Of a DNA stretch of 56,001 nucleotides, positions 43,324-51,292 are shown piece after piece. The DNA is from a virus, in IMG/VR virus record IMGVR_UViG_3300032282_003292, positions 1 through 56,001 of that record. One strand, written 5' to 3'. The notes under the pieces are model-generated. The model worked only from the letters and a program-made list of their open reading frames with translations, was not told where the DNA came from and searched no databases. A program made the translations under genes and the position numbers. Position 1 is the stretch's first letter. Each line of letters starts with the position of its first letter.

Positions 43324-44052
43324 TTATCCAGTATAACCATTAGATATATTGTTGTATATTATAGTATGTTTTCTATAATAAAAATTGGCACTGACTTTTG
43401 TTATTTGCGAAGTGCCATATGAAAGTGGAATAGCATCTATTGAATATGGATAACACTCTTGAATCAAATAACTAATTGGTGCTCTACTATTTGGAGCACT
43501 TTTACCTTTTTCTGTTTTAGTAATTCTAACGTCACACAAATATCGTTCTGGAAAATTTAATCTTACTGCTCTATCAATTTGATTAGCTTTAAGTGATTTT
43601 ATTTTTTCTAAATTTTTTGCAGTAGTAGTATTATTAGTAATAGCTTCATCTTTTGAATATGCACCAAAGATATAATCATACCATGCAGTCAAAAATTTTA
43701 ACGGTGTCATATTTGAATCACACATCCAAGATAAACTAAAATCACTATAAAGTTTTGTGTGTGGATAACTAATTGCACCTTCTCCCATTATAACTCCAGT
43801 AACTTGTCCAGTAGCAGATTGAACATTTGGCAACTGAGCTTCATCACACAAATGTTTTATTAAATATCCTGGTGAAGATGGGTCGGAATTTTTAGTTGGA
43901 TCTCCCCCAATTGCTCTAGTAATAGCTCCAAGCAATCCTGCTGTCTTTGGATTACTACTTAGTTGAAACTCAACATCATATCCATTTGTCATGGACATGC
44001 CACCAGCTTTTGATATTGCTGTTAGAAAACTACTTATTGATGATTGAGCCAC
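43324..44052 (-). CDS. Tail-tube-related baseplate protein (gp54-like), 242 aa
   Basis: Starts with GTG at 44052 (MAQSSISSFLTAISKAGGMS). The beta-rich middle (GYDVEFQLSS, YSDFSLSWMCDSNMTPLKFL, AVRLNFPERYLCDVRITKTE) and C-terminal KVSANFYYRKH follow a tail-tube/tube-initiator layout. Gene order beside gp26 and divergent from gp4/gp48/gp53 fits T4-like gp54, the tube initiator, but a tail-tube relative such as a gp19 paralogue is possible. A consensus late promoter lies upstream. Confidence 0.6.
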   Translation of the reverse strand: MAQSSISSFLTAISKAGGMSMTNGYDVEFQLSSNPKTAGLLGAITRAIGGDPTKNSDPSSPGYLIKHLCDEAQLPNVQSATGQVTGVIMGEGAISYPHTKLYSDFSLSWMCDSNMTPLKFLTAWYDYIFGAYSKDEAITNNTTTAKNLEKIKSLKANQIDRAVRLNFPERYLCDVRITKTEKGKSAPNSRAPISYLIQECYPYSIDAIPLSYGTSQITKVSANFYYRKHTIIYNNISNGYTG

Positions 44053-44053
44053 T

Positions 44054-44080
44054 CTAAATATCTTTGAAGACCTATTTATA
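44054..44080. promoter_or_regulatory. Divergent late-promoter region between gp54-like gene and gp4
   Basis: The 31-nt gap between the divergent genes holds a perfect TATAAATA for the minus strand (complement at 44073-44080) and TCTAAATA (6 of 8) for the plus strand at 44054-44061. If both work, two late operons are started back to back from one very short spacer. The plus-strand element is weaker and unproven. Confidence 0.5.
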
Positions 44081-44083
44081 TTT

Positions 44084-44521
44084 ATGGCTTATTCTGGTAT
44101 TTACAAACCATCAAATCCAAAAAAATATAAGGGCAATCCCCAAAGAATTATCTATCGTTCTTTGTGGGAAAGAAAGTTATTTGTTTATTGCGACACAAAT
44201 AAAAATGTGGTCGAATGGGGTAGCGAAGAAATTATAGTGCCATATATTTGTCCAACTGATGGTAAAGCACATAGATATTACCCAGATGTTTATATAAAAA
44301 TATTAAGTAATACAGGTGAATACAAAAAATATATTATTGAAGTAAAACCAAAGCGTCAAGTTGAAGGACCAGATCCCAATCCAAAAAGAAAAACTGCTAA
44401 TTGGAAAAAAGAAATTAAAACATTTATAAAAAATCAAGCTAAATGGAAAGCTGCTAGAAAATATTGTGAAGATAGAAAAATGGAATTTGTAATATTAACA
44501 GAAGACCACCTAAAGGTATAA
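44084..44521 (+). CDS. 4: Head completion protein gp4 (TnsA-like nuclease fold), 145 aa
   Basis: The sequence has the gp4/gp50 head-completion pattern: YRSLWERKLFVYCD, then VEWGSEEIIVPYICP, YYPDVYI and KYIIEVKPK. Candidate PD-(D/E)xK residues are E29, D68, E86 and K88, so this is a TnsA-type nuclease fold. T4 gp4 is needed to finish DNA-filled heads. First gene of the only plus-strand operon in the window. The ATG follows the divergent promoter region directly. Confidence 0.85.
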   Translation: MAYSGIYKPSNPKKYKGNPQRIIYRSLWERKLFVYCDTNKNVVEWGSEEIIVPYICPTDGKAHRYYPDVYIKILSNTGEYKKYIIEVKPKRQVEGPDPNPKRKTANWKKEIKTFIKNQAKWKAARKYCEDRKMEFVILTEDHLKV

Positions 44522-44524
44522 AAA

Positions 44525-45421
44525 ATGTCAGAAAGAAAGAATGATTTAAAGCCAAAACCATATGCAAAAACCAACCCAGAAAAATGGGGGTATCTTACTG
44601 GGTATGAATTAGAAGGAGGTCTATCAGCAGATACTTATACTAGAGATCAAATAAGAGCATTAGCATCAAAATATGGTGTACCTAGATATTCGTCAGAAAA
44701 AAATATGCATACTTTGGTTGAAGTAATAAAAAAAACCAAAGGTTACATTGAAGCAAATCCAAATCCCAAACAATCATCTAGAGAAAATAATTATAAAACA
44801 ATATTTGAAATCATAAGAGATAAATCAAAAGGATCGGCAAGACCATTTAGTTGGTACAAAAATACAATCAAAACTTTATCGAATTCTTTTTCTAGAGAAC
44901 CAACTAAATTAATTCTCAGTGAAAAAAGAGATGCATTAGATGATTTAATTTATCAAGATAGAAATATAAACAGAAAATTTGTTTATACTGGTCATTTATA
45001 TTTTTTTGATTACAGAGCAGAAACAAAAGAACTACCTTACTATGACAAATTTCCTTTAGTATATGTTCTGAAAGTTGAAAATGATTGTTTTTATGGAGCA
45101 AATTTACATTATGTAGAACCAAAAAAAAGATTGAAAATTATTTTAAATTTAGAACACGACAAAATAGACATCCCTAAAAAAATCATACATAAATATTTAA
45201 AGACTAGATGCGGTGAATATTACTTAGATCTAGCAAAACAAGAATGGCAGTCTGCAATTCTTTTGCCAGTTGAAGATTTTGTTTTGATGCGTGGTAATGG
45301 AAGCATATCTTACGATAAAGAATTGGTTTGGGAAGAAATGAAACAATACTACAGCAATAGATTGTTAGGAACTAGAATCGTAAGAGGAAAAAACAAAAAA
45401 GATATCGAGAGAGTTGACTAA
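44525..45421 (+). CDS. 2: DNA end protector gp2-like protein, 298 aa
   Basis: The N-terminus is basic and Pro/Lys-rich (YTRDQIRALASKYGVPRYSS). The C-terminal two thirds contain FVYTGHLYFFDYRAETKELP, YYDKFPLVYVL, NDCFYGANLHYVEPKKRL and NRLLGTRIVRGKN. This motif set is what T4-like phages annotate as gp2 (DNA end protector, protects packaged DNA ends from RecBCD). The neighbour gp4 supports it, because genes 2 and 4 are adjacent in T4. Identification by memory of motifs only. Confidence 0.6.
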   Translation: MSERKNDLKPKPYAKTNPEKWGYLTGYELEGGLSADTYTRDQIRALASKYGVPRYSSEKNMHTLVEVIKKTKGYIEANPNPKQSSRENNYKTIFEIIRDKSKGSARPFSWYKNTIKTLSNSFSREPTKLILSEKRDALDDLIYQDRNINRKFVYTGHLYFFDYRAETKELPYYDKFPLVYVLKVENDCFYGANLHYVEPKKRLKIILNLEHDKIDIPKKIIHKYLKTRCGEYYLDLAKQEWQSAILLPVEDFVLMRGNGSISYDKELVWEEMKQYYSNRLLGTRIVRGKNKKDIERVD

Positions 45422-46521
45422 TGCCACAACTAGGAGAAAGAAAAGCAAATGGAGCAGGAACAGTAGATGGATACTGGGATGGTAGTAAGTATGTGCCTAA
45501 AGAAGTCTGGGATAAAAATCCATCTAATCCCGACAATAAATCATCTTCAAATAAAGAAGATATACATACTGATAAAATAACTATTAGAACTCCAGCAGTT
45601 AATAATTCAACTCCCGTATCAGGTTCATTAAGATATCCCCACGATTATAAAATAGCATCTTCAAGTGATTACATAGTATTTGAATTTTTTGAATACACAC
45701 CTCCATTCGGAAGAGCTGCAGGGGAAAGTTTCGGAACTCTTGGAGACAATCTTTTTGCGAAAGATGGTTATGATTTATATAACCTATCAGGTGTAGTGGG
45801 AAAGCACACTAGAGTATCAAAAGAAGTGAAGCCTATTGTGATGTATATGCCAGAAGATTTACAATCACAATATGGTTCTAGATGGGGAGGAGCAGACTTT
45901 GCTACAGGTGCAGTTGGCGCTATGAGAACTTTTGGGGGGAAAGCAGATTTAAATCCAAATGTGGCACTAACAAATGTGGCAGGAATGGTAAAAAACACTT
46001 TATACGATGCACTATTAAAACAAATAAATGAATATACAGGATCAAATATAAATTTAAATCAAATACTTGGTGCTGTTTCTGGGACAATTTTAAATCCAAA
46101 TACAGAAATGCTTTATCAAGGTCAAGATTTAAGAACTCTTTCTTTGTCTTTTAAAATGACTCCAAGATCAGATAAAGAAGCAAAAGTAATAAAACAAATA
46201 TGCAATAGATTCAAAAAAGCTTCTATGCCTTATGTGGGAGGACAAGCATTGGGAGGAACAGTTACTGCAGCAAATTTATTAAAAGTTCCTTTAGTTTGTC
46301 AAGTAACATTCATGAAGGGAAATACAGTTCATGAATATTTACCACAATATAAATTGTGTGCTATAACTGGAGTAGAAGTAAATTACACACCAGATGGATC
46401 ATATGCAACTGTTGGAGTAAATGGATCTCCAGTTTCTACACAACTAACAATAAGTTTTAAAGAGACTAAGATTTTATTTGGTAATGATATAAATATCGAC
46501 GAAACGGGAGCAAGTTATTGA
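45421..46521 (+). CDS. 48: Baseplate tail-tube cap gp48-like, 366 aa
   Basis: Begins MPQLGERKANGAGTVDGYWD with a low-complexity Ser/Asn region to about residue 60. Residues about 65-366 resemble the gp48 tube cap: YIVFEFFEYTPPFGRAAGES, a loop with MPEDLQSQYGSRWGGADFAT, and LNPNTEMLYQGQDLRTLSLS, followed by FKMTPRSDKEAKVIKQICNR, a conserved signature of phage tube-cap and tail-tube proteins. It ends with a tube-like C-terminal strand (QLTISFKETKILF). T4 gp48 caps the baseplate and starts the tail tube. Stop/start contact with gp2. Confidence 0.8.
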   Translation: MPQLGERKANGAGTVDGYWDGSKYVPKEVWDKNPSNPDNKSSSNKEDIHTDKITIRTPAVNNSTPVSGSLRYPHDYKIASSSDYIVFEFFEYTPPFGRAAGESFGTLGDNLFAKDGYDLYNLSGVVGKHTRVSKEVKPIVMYMPEDLQSQYGSRWGGADFATGAVGAMRTFGGKADLNPNVALTNVAGMVKNTLYDALLKQINEYTGSNINLNQILGAVSGTILNPNTEMLYQGQDLRTLSLSFKMTPRSDKEAKVIKQICNRFKKASMPYVGGQALGGTVTAANLLKVPLVCQVTFMKGNTVHEYLPQYKLCAITGVEVNYTPDGSYATVGVNGSPVSTQLTISFKETKILFGNDINIDETGASY

Positions 46522-46522
46522 T

Positions 46523-47170
46523 ATGTATTTTAAAAACATACCAGCTATTCAATACGATACAAAACCAATAAGCTATCCATTCTCAAATTCGGATTATGTT
46601 TTAGCGAAAAATTTTTTTAGAAGATATCAAGTCAATCCAGATGTCTTTTCTTATGCAATATTCTTCAAAAAATATGCAATTGTTGATGGAGAAAGGTTAG
46701 ATCAGATAGCACAAAAAGCATATGACGATCCATTTTTAGATTGGATTATAATACTAACAAACAATATAATCAATCCATCATTTACAATGCCAATGACAAA
46801 CAGTGAACTTAGAAAATATTGTGAACAGGTTTACGAAGATCCATATTCTTCTATACATCATTACAAAACATATGAAGTAAAAAATTCATTGGGTCAGGTT
46901 GTATTACCAAAAGATCTAATTGTAGATTCATATTTTAAAAATAAACCATTCAAATATTGGGACAATGGATCAGTTACACAAAAAGCAGGAAGTCAAATCA
47001 CAACGCCAGTAACTATATTTGAATACGAAGAAGAAAAAAATGAAAAGAAAAGAAATATATATTTACTTAAAGGAGAATATATAGAACCTTTTATGTCTGA
47101 TTTTAGAAATACTATGTTGTATAAAAAATCAAATAGTTATATTTCAGCAACAGTCAAAAAAACAAACTAA
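46523..47170 (+). CDS. 53: Baseplate wedge gp53-like, 215 aa
   Basis: Starts MYFKNIPAIQYDTKPISYPF. The LysM-like or wedge signature KKYAIVDGERLDQIAQKAYD, DPFLDWIIILTNNIINP, and a C-terminal KGEYIEPFMSDFR match gp53 baseplate wedge proteins of T4-like phages. It ends just before a bidirectional terminator. Follows gp48 after 1 nt. Confidence 0.85.
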   Translation: MYFKNIPAIQYDTKPISYPFSNSDYVLAKNFFRRYQVNPDVFSYAIFFKKYAIVDGERLDQIAQKAYDDPFLDWIIILTNNIINPSFTMPMTNSELRKYCEQVYEDPYSSIHHYKTYEVKNSLGQVVLPKDLIVDSYFKNKPFKYWDNGSVTQKAGSQITTPVTIFEYEEEKNEKKRNIYLLKGEYIEPFMSDFRNTMLYKKSNSYISATVKKTN

Positions 47171-47171
47171 A

Positions 47172-47193
47172 AAAGGGGGCGTAAGCCCCCTTT
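47172..47193. terminator. Bidirectional terminator between gp53 and gp32
   Basis: AAAGGGGGC pairs perfectly with GCCCCCTTT around a GTAA loop. Both sides have A/T runs, so it can terminate the plus-strand gp53 transcript and the minus-strand gp32 transcript at the convergent junction. Confidence 0.85.
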
Positions 47194-47199
47194 AAACTA

Positions 47200-48081
47200 T
47201 CAATCTTCTTCAGCCAAACGAGCAAAGTAACTCAGGGCATCATCGTCATCATTGGTTGATGATGTAGAAGCAGAAGTTTTCCTAGTAGCAAAGGATTCTG
47301 CAACCGAAACTGGCTCTTCTTCCTCTTCTGCTTGTGTTGCTTGACTACTAGCAGAAGCACCTAGAACTGCATTCAATCGAGTTTCCAGTTCATCATAAGT
47401 TTTAAATTCAGAAGCAGAAGTGAACGCTGTAAGTGAGTGTTCTTGTTTCCAAATCTGTTCCATTTCATCATCATCAGAACTCAATGCAGTTGGAGCAGAA
47501 AATTCAGAACTATCATAGTTCCAATATCCACCAACAGTTTTGATCTTGACTTTGAAGTTAGCTCCTTCCCAAAAATCAAAAACATTTACAGGAGTTTCAT
47601 CTTGAAATTGTGGTTTCATAGCTGCCAAAATTTTATCATGAATTTTCTTGCCGTATTTAAACAAGAATGTTTTACCTTCGTTATGAGGATTTTTGGGGTC
47701 CTTCACTACATATATATTGCTATAATAAGAAAGCTTGCGTTTGCGTTGGCGAGCAATTTCTTTATCAGGTTCAAAACCACTGTTCCAAAGTTTAGTGTTT
47801 TCTGCACAGATTGGACAACGTTCCCCATTTGTAGTTAGGCAGTTATCAATCAGCCATCCACCAGGACCTTGAAAGGCATGGGAATAAACTTTAGCCCAGG
47901 GAACAGATTCTCCTTCTGGAGCTGGTAGAAAACGAATGACAGCATATCCATTTCCAGAAGAATCAAGTTCTGGTTTCCAGAGCCTATCATCGGAATTGTT
48001 TTGTGTTGTAGATTTCTCCAATTCTTTTTGAAGAAATTCAAAATTATTTTGGTTTTTGCGCTTAAGTTCAGCAAAAGACAT
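47200..48081 (-). CDS. 32: Single-stranded DNA-binding protein gp32, 293 aa
   Basis: N-terminal SFAELKRKNQNNFEFLQKEL resembles the cooperative-binding basic region. The T4-type zinc site is visible as H68...C81...C89-x2-C92 (VYSHAF, DNCLTTNGERCPICAEN). An OB-fold core contains PVNVFDFWEGANFKVKIKTV. The C-terminus is acidic and Ser-rich with TNDDDDALSYFARLAEED, the part that recruits replication proteins in T4. Downstream of a sigma-70-like promoter and with a good GAGG ribosome binding site. Function: coats and organises ssDNA in replication, repair and recombination. Confidence 0.95.
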   Translation of the reverse strand: MSFAELKRKNQNNFEFLQKELEKSTTQNNSDDRLWKPELDSSGNGYAVIRFLPAPEGESVPWAKVYSHAFQGPGGWLIDNCLTTNGERCPICAENTKLWNSGFEPDKEIARQRKRKLSYYSNIYVVKDPKNPHNEGKTFLFKYGKKIHDKILAAMKPQFQDETPVNVFDFWEGANFKVKIKTVGGYWNYDSSEFSAPTALSSDDDEMEQIWKQEHSLTAFTSASEFKTYDELETRLNAVLGASASSQATQAEEEEEPVSVAESFATRKTSASTSSTNDDDDALSYFARLAEED

Positions 48082-48133
48082 ATATTACCTCGGATTTTTT
48101 GGATTCGGCTTGTGTGACTCCCATCACTTTATT

Positions 48134-48162
48134 AGTATATCATGGGTTGGGCTGGGTGTCAA
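48134..48162 (-). promoter_or_regulatory. Sigma-70-type promoter of gp32
   Basis: Minus strand: -35 TTGACA (48157-48162), 17-bp spacer, -10 TATACT (48134-48139). The start point would be near 48127, about 46 nt before the gp32 ATG. The -35 overlaps the stop of the DUF1825 gene. Confidence 0.7.
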
Positions 48163-48500
48163 GTGCCCTCTTGATTCAATTTTTTACGCATATCAAGTAC
48201 TTTATTTAGTAGGCTGTCAAACATAACATTTATATTATCTGATGGATTTGCGCCTAACATAACAGCAGCTTGTTTCATACTATTCAACATATCAATTGCT
48301 TCTGGATCATCACTTAAAGACAATCTAGCATTAAATATTTTTTGTTTTTCGATTAATGTTTCTAGAACATCAAAGTATTCTAATTTTTTTTCTTTAGCAA
48401 GAACGGGGAATGCTGATGCAGATTGAAAACAATAACGTTGTAATTCCATTATCTGCTGTAAATCTCCACGTACCATTTCCGATTTAAAAAATTCAGACAT
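48159..48500 (-). CDS. DUF1825-family protein, 113 aa
   Basis: A helical protein with FFKSEMVRGDLQQIMELQRY, VLETLIEKQKIFNARLSLSD and MFDSLLNKVLDMRKKL, the recognisable pattern of DUF1825 proteins encoded by cyanobacteria and some of their phages. Function unknown. The likely cyanobacterial origin suggests a host-derived regulator or adaptor. It lies between gp33 and gp32, the position occupied by gene 59 in T4. Confidence 0.75.
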   Translation of the reverse strand: MSEFFKSEMVRGDLQQIMELQRYCFQSASAFPVLAKEKKLEYFDVLETLIEKQKIFNARLSLSDDPEAIDMLNSMKQAAVMLGANPSDNINVMFDSLLNKVLDMRKKLNQEGT

Positions 48501-48501
48501 A

Positions 48502-48720
48502 TTATACTAGCATTAGTTTTGCTCTAGATGTTTTTTTCATGTAATTTAATTTTTGTGCATCATATTTTAGTTTTTCTTTCAAAGGTTTAGAAACTAATTT
48601 AGATACAGATTCTATTTCTATTTCATTAATTTCGCAATAGTGAATTATTGCATCAATATAATTCATTGAATTATTGAGTGCTAATTTTTCAATCTCCTGC
48701 GAAAATTTCGCAGTGGTCAT
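48502..48720 (-). CDS. 33: Late promoter transcription accessory protein gp33, 72 aa
   Basis: With the ATG at 48720 (MTTAKFSQEIEKLALNN), the body SMNYIDAIIHYCEINEIEIE, LVSKPLKEKLKYDAQKL aligns well with T4 gp33 (its GMSYLEATTAFLEENSIPE ... IPSGIIEKIQSEA region). gp33 bridges RNA polymerase to the gp45 sliding clamp in late transcription, which fits the TATAAATA elements here. T4 gp33 is 112 aa; this one lacks the N-terminal 40. GGAGG precedes this ATG. The frame also runs upstream to 48840, overlapping the nuclease gene, but that extension lacks similarity. Confidence 0.8.
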   Translation of the reverse strand: MTTAKFSQEIEKLALNNSMNYIDAIIHYCEINEIEIESVSKLVSKPLKEKLKYDAQKLNYMKKTSRAKLMLV

Positions 48721-48724
48721 AAAT

Positions 48725-49414
48725 TTATCCTCCAGATTTTCTGGCGTAATTTTCTTCATACTCCTTAAGGTATTTTTGTAATGTGATAAAATATTCTTTT
48801 CTAGGAGGAACGATGCTAACTTGAACATCGCCATTTTCACAAGCGACTATTGTTACAAGTTGCTCAACTTTCAAACCATATAATTCCTGCAACATACAAG
48901 CATAGGTTATTTCTTGTACATAATAATCATATAGGTATTCTTCTTTTTTTTCTTCTGCCGAAGTTTTAAAATCAATAATTGAAAGTTTTCCGTTGTATTC
49001 AGCTATACAATCTACCCGACCAGCGATTTTCAAGTAATCAGAATATAACGCAGCCTCCTGAAGGTATATATTATTTATATTATCAAGAATCTTTAAGGAA
49101 GAATTAAACATGATCCATATTAAAGGTTGATCCCTATATAAGTTTGGATCATGTTTATTGTTTAAATAGTTTTCCACAAGTTTGTGATACTTGTTTCCTC
49201 TATTTGTGGAATAAGCAGATATTCGATTAGCTTCTTCTACTCCAACTCGTTTTCTCCATCGATTAATAATTTCAACTTTTTTCGGATTATTACTAATCAC
49301 GGTGGTTGCTGAGGCATACTTATTTCCAGAAGGAGTAAGGTAATGACGTTTGCCATTTATATTAATAGTTTTTAATTGAATTGGCTCTAAACCGACGTGA
49401 TTAAATATTTTCAT
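48725..49414 (-). CDS. PD-(D/E)xK exonuclease-like protein, 229 aa
   Basis: Core of a RecB/MGME1-type nuclease: the N-terminal half has ATTVISNNP and RGNKYHKLVENYL, then AGRVDCIAEYNGKLSIIDFK with the D...D-x-K motif, and YVQEITYACMLQELYG, a QxxxY-type motif. It likely trims DNA ends in recombination or repair. It overlaps the phoH stop (ATGA). Widely found beside phoH in T4-like cyanophages. Confidence 0.85.
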   Translation of the reverse strand: MKIFNHVGLEPIQLKTININGKRHYLTPSGNKYASATTVISNNPKKVEIINRWRKRVGVEEANRISAYSTNRGNKYHKLVENYLNNKHDPNLYRDQPLIWIMFNSSLKILDNINNIYLQEAALYSDYLKIAGRVDCIAEYNGKLSIIDFKTSAEEKKEEYLYDYYVQEITYACMLQELYGLKVEQLVTIVACENGDVQVSIVPPRKEYFITLQKYLKEYEENYARKSGG

Positions 49415-50163
49415 AAACCCAAATTAATTTTTGCAATGATATACGATTTAATTAATCCAGAGCGGACAATATCTTCAACACCAAATTCAACAAGAGATAC
49501 TTCTTTCATTTGCTGAAGAATTTTTTGAAAATCAATAATTCCAGAACGTTCGTTATTACGTTGAAGATCAGATTGAGTAGCATCACCACAAAAAATAATC
49601 TTAGTATCTTCGCCAACACGAGTAATAATAGAATCAAGTTCGTGAAAATTTAAATTTTGACATTCATCTACAATAACAATAGCTTTATCTAAAGTAGTAC
49701 CACGAAGAAAAGAGGTTGACCAAAAAGAAATTGTTTCTTGATGTTTTAAGTTTTCATAAAGCATTTCAAAGCTACTATCATCTGGCATCTCAAACATATA
49801 CTTTACCATATTCTTATATGGAATTTGATAAAGGGATGATTTATCTTCATGTGTTCCAGGAAGGAATCCAATCTCTCTAGTAGCAACTAGAGAACGAACA
49901 ACATATACTTTTTCATATGGTGTGTTTTCATCTAACACATCACGGAGAGCTAGATACATAGCAACAAATGTTTTACCAGTACCTGCAGCTCCATAAACAA
50001 ATAAGTTTTGGCCTTTACCATACTCCTCAAACATAACACGTTGGTTATCTGTAAGAGGTTCAATGTTTAGAAGATAATCATAATTGATTGGTTTTCTTCT
50101 TTTTAATTGTTTGGTACTCATACCATTAATATCAGGTTGATTTCTTTTTCTTGCTCTAGGCAT
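49411..50163 (-). CDS. phoH: PhoH-like ATPase, 250 aa
   Basis: A P-loop ATPase of the PhoH family. Walker A is GAAGTGKT at residues 58-65; Walker B is VIVDECQN; FCGDATQSD and YVVRSLVATREIGFLPGTHE are typical. PhoH is widely used as a cyanophage marker and is sometimes regulated by phosphate starvation in hosts; its molecular role is unclear. It starts MPRARKRNQPDIN after a 1-nt gap from the 82-aa gene. Confidence 0.9.
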   Translation of the reverse strand: MPRARKRNQPDINGMSTKQLKRRKPINYDYLLNIEPLTDNQRVMFEEYGKGQNLFVYGAAGTGKTFVAMYLALRDVLDENTPYEKVYVVRSLVATREIGFLPGTHEDKSSLYQIPYKNMVKYMFEMPDDSSFEMLYENLKHQETISFWSTSFLRGTTLDKAIVIVDECQNLNFHELDSIITRVGEDTKIIFCGDATQSDLQRNNERSGIIDFQKILQQMKEVSLVEFGVEDIVRSGLIKSYIIAKINLGL

Positions 50164-50164
50164 A

Positions 50165-50413
50165 TTACCACTCCACTTGTGATCTAGGCATTTTTGACAC
50201 TCTATTCATAATATCATTCCATCCAGGATGTGTTTTCCCCATTTTATTTCTCCAATCTCCAACTTCCCCAACACCAGCAACACCAGCGGTCCAATCTTTA
50301 TCCCATTCGGGATTGTCTTTTTTCCACTGTTCGTATTGTAACATCGACATATAAAGTTCTTGTTTTTCTCCAGTTTCTTTATGTACAACAGGATATGTAG
50401 GCATTAGTTCCAC
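50165..50413 (-). CDS. Hypothetical protein between thyX and phoH, 82 aa
   Basis: Eighty-two residues (MELMPTYPVVHKETGEKQEL) with Trp/Pro/Gly-rich segments (WDKDWTAGVAGVGEVGDWRN). The start overlaps the thyX stop by 10 nt. Small proteins of this kind are common beside phoH. Function unknown; a zinc ribbon or nucleotide-binding motif is not visible. Confidence 0.6.
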   Translation of the reverse strand: MELMPTYPVVHKETGEKQELYMSMLQYEQWKKDNPEWDKDWTAGVAGVGEVGDWRNKMGKTHPGWNDIMNRVSKMPRSQVEW

Positions 50414-51048
50414 TCCAAAGCATTAGCGACTGTCGGAAATTGTGTAGAGAAAATTTTCTTAGACATCTGAGCAATTTCCATGTGCTCTTTTTGAGTGCCA
50501 TTTGCTGAACGCAATTCTATATAATGTATCCAAGAACGAACAGAACCAGTCATGTAAATTCTTGTCGGTACTGCCAAAGGAAGCACAAACCTTGAACATT
50601 CCTTAGCAATTCCAGCATCAAGCATATCATCATATAGTTCTTGTGCTTCAGCAAACAACATTCGAATTCGTTGTTGGAAAGCAATTACAAGTTCAGTATC
50701 AAGATCATCGATAGAGTTTTGGCGATTTTTTGTATCTTGGCGACGAAGTTCTGGTACAGGAATCTCTTCTGATAAAAGATTTGTATCAGCATATCGCTGA
50801 GAAAATTCTTGATAAGTAAAGCTTCTGTGACGAAGAATTTGTGCAGCAAGACCCCTGGTTGTATTAATTTCAAGAGTCATGTGTGCTTGTTCAAACACAC
50901 TCCAATGACCATGTTCAATACAATATTTAAGTAGTCCCGAAATCTTCGGGTTTTCCTGATTGTTCGGATTGCTCACCCTCGCTATGTACGCCATTGCTTC
51001 CTCCGCCTTCGGAGTCGATGTTATCAATTTCACTGATTGATGATTCAT
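50404..51048 (-). CDS. thyX: Flavin-dependent thymidylate synthase ThyX, 214 aa
   Basis: The ThyX signature RHRSFTYQEFSQRY is present (RHRx7S). The N-terminal region has VKLITSTPKAEEAMAYIARV and HWSVFEQAHMTLEIN. ThyX makes dTMP from dUMP with FAD, NADPH and methylene-THF, and is a standard cyanophage gene supporting DNA synthesis. Length is normal with the ATG at 51048; upstream in-frame ATGs at 51096 and 51132 give N-terminal extensions without similarity. The start overlaps the 3' end of the 100-aa gene by about 120 nt. Confidence 0.85.
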   Translation of the reverse strand: MNHQSVKLITSTPKAEEAMAYIARVSNPNNQENPKISGLLKYCIEHGHWSVFEQAHMTLEINTTRGLAAQILRHRSFTYQEFSQRYADTNLLSEEIPVPELRRQDTKNRQNSIDDLDTELVIAFQQRIRMLFAEAQELYDDMLDAGIAKECSRFVLPLAVPTRIYMTGSVRSWIHYIELRSANGTQKEHMEIAQMSKKIFSTQFPTVANALEWN

Positions 51049-51229
51049 AGAGAGATGAGTCAAGTTTGTATCCAAATCCACGGGTTGATCGCTCATATTC
51101 TTGTAGGTTTTTACGAAGTTTTTTAATCTCATGACGACGTTTCAAAATTTCAACGTATTGATCATGGTTGTAGTTTGGGTTATCTAGTGCTTTTGAAAGC
51201 ATTTTAGTAGCCCGTTTTAATGATGGCAT
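50927..51229 (-). CDS. Small protein overlapping the thyX start, 100 aa
   Basis: Residues 1-50 are basic and helical (MPSLKRATKMLSKALDN, RHEIKKLRKNLQEYERS). The C-terminal 45 are Ser/Gly/Glu-rich low complexity (DNIDSEGGGSNGVHSEGEQS). The latter lie in the region shared with the thyX N-terminus in another frame, so the sequence is constrained by two readings. It sits just after a promoter at 51253-51281. The helical half may be a real coiled-coil protein; function unknown. Confidence 0.5.
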   Translation of the reverse strand: MPSLKRATKMLSKALDNPNYNHDQYVEILKRRHEIKKLRKNLQEYERSTRGFGYKLDSSLYESSISEIDNIDSEGGGSNGVHSEGEQSEQSGKPEDFGTT

Positions 51230-51252
51230 ATAATCAAAATAGATCTATACAC

Positions 51253-51281
51253 ATCATAACACAAAAAAAGAGGGGTGTCAA
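51253..51281 (-). promoter_or_regulatory. Sigma-70-type promoter overlapping a terminator hairpin
   Basis: Minus strand: -35 TTGACA (51276-51281), 17-bp spacer, -10 TATGAT (51253-51258). The -35 occupies the loop and inner bases of the terminator stem at 51270-51287 and the spacer contains its T run. It would drive the 100-aa gene and thyX. Confidence 0.7.
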
Positions 51282-51287
51282 CCCCTC
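51262..51287 (-). terminator. Rho-independent terminator after the 26-aa ORF
   Basis: On the minus strand GAGGGGT pairs perfectly with ACCCCTC around a 4-nt loop, followed by seven T. It closes the small transcription unit that starts at 51496-51525, ending six bases after the ORF stop. Confidence 0.85.
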
Positions 51288-51292
51288 AGTTA

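Noticed and set aside
44916-45122. Minus-strand ORF inside the gp2-like gene
   Set aside because: Shadow frame of a well-supported plus-strand gene.
47850-48074. Alternative minus-strand frame in gp32
   Set aside because: It overlaps the confirmed gp32 frame completely and lacks start signals.
48721-48840. 40-codon N-terminal extension of gp33
   Set aside because: It overlaps the nuclease gene, has no similarity to gp33, and a GGAGG site marks the internal ATG.
49072-49079. TATAAATA inside the exonuclease gene
   Set aside because: Perfect late-promoter match, but intragenic and not positioned before a gene start; A/T-rich sequence gives such matches by chance.
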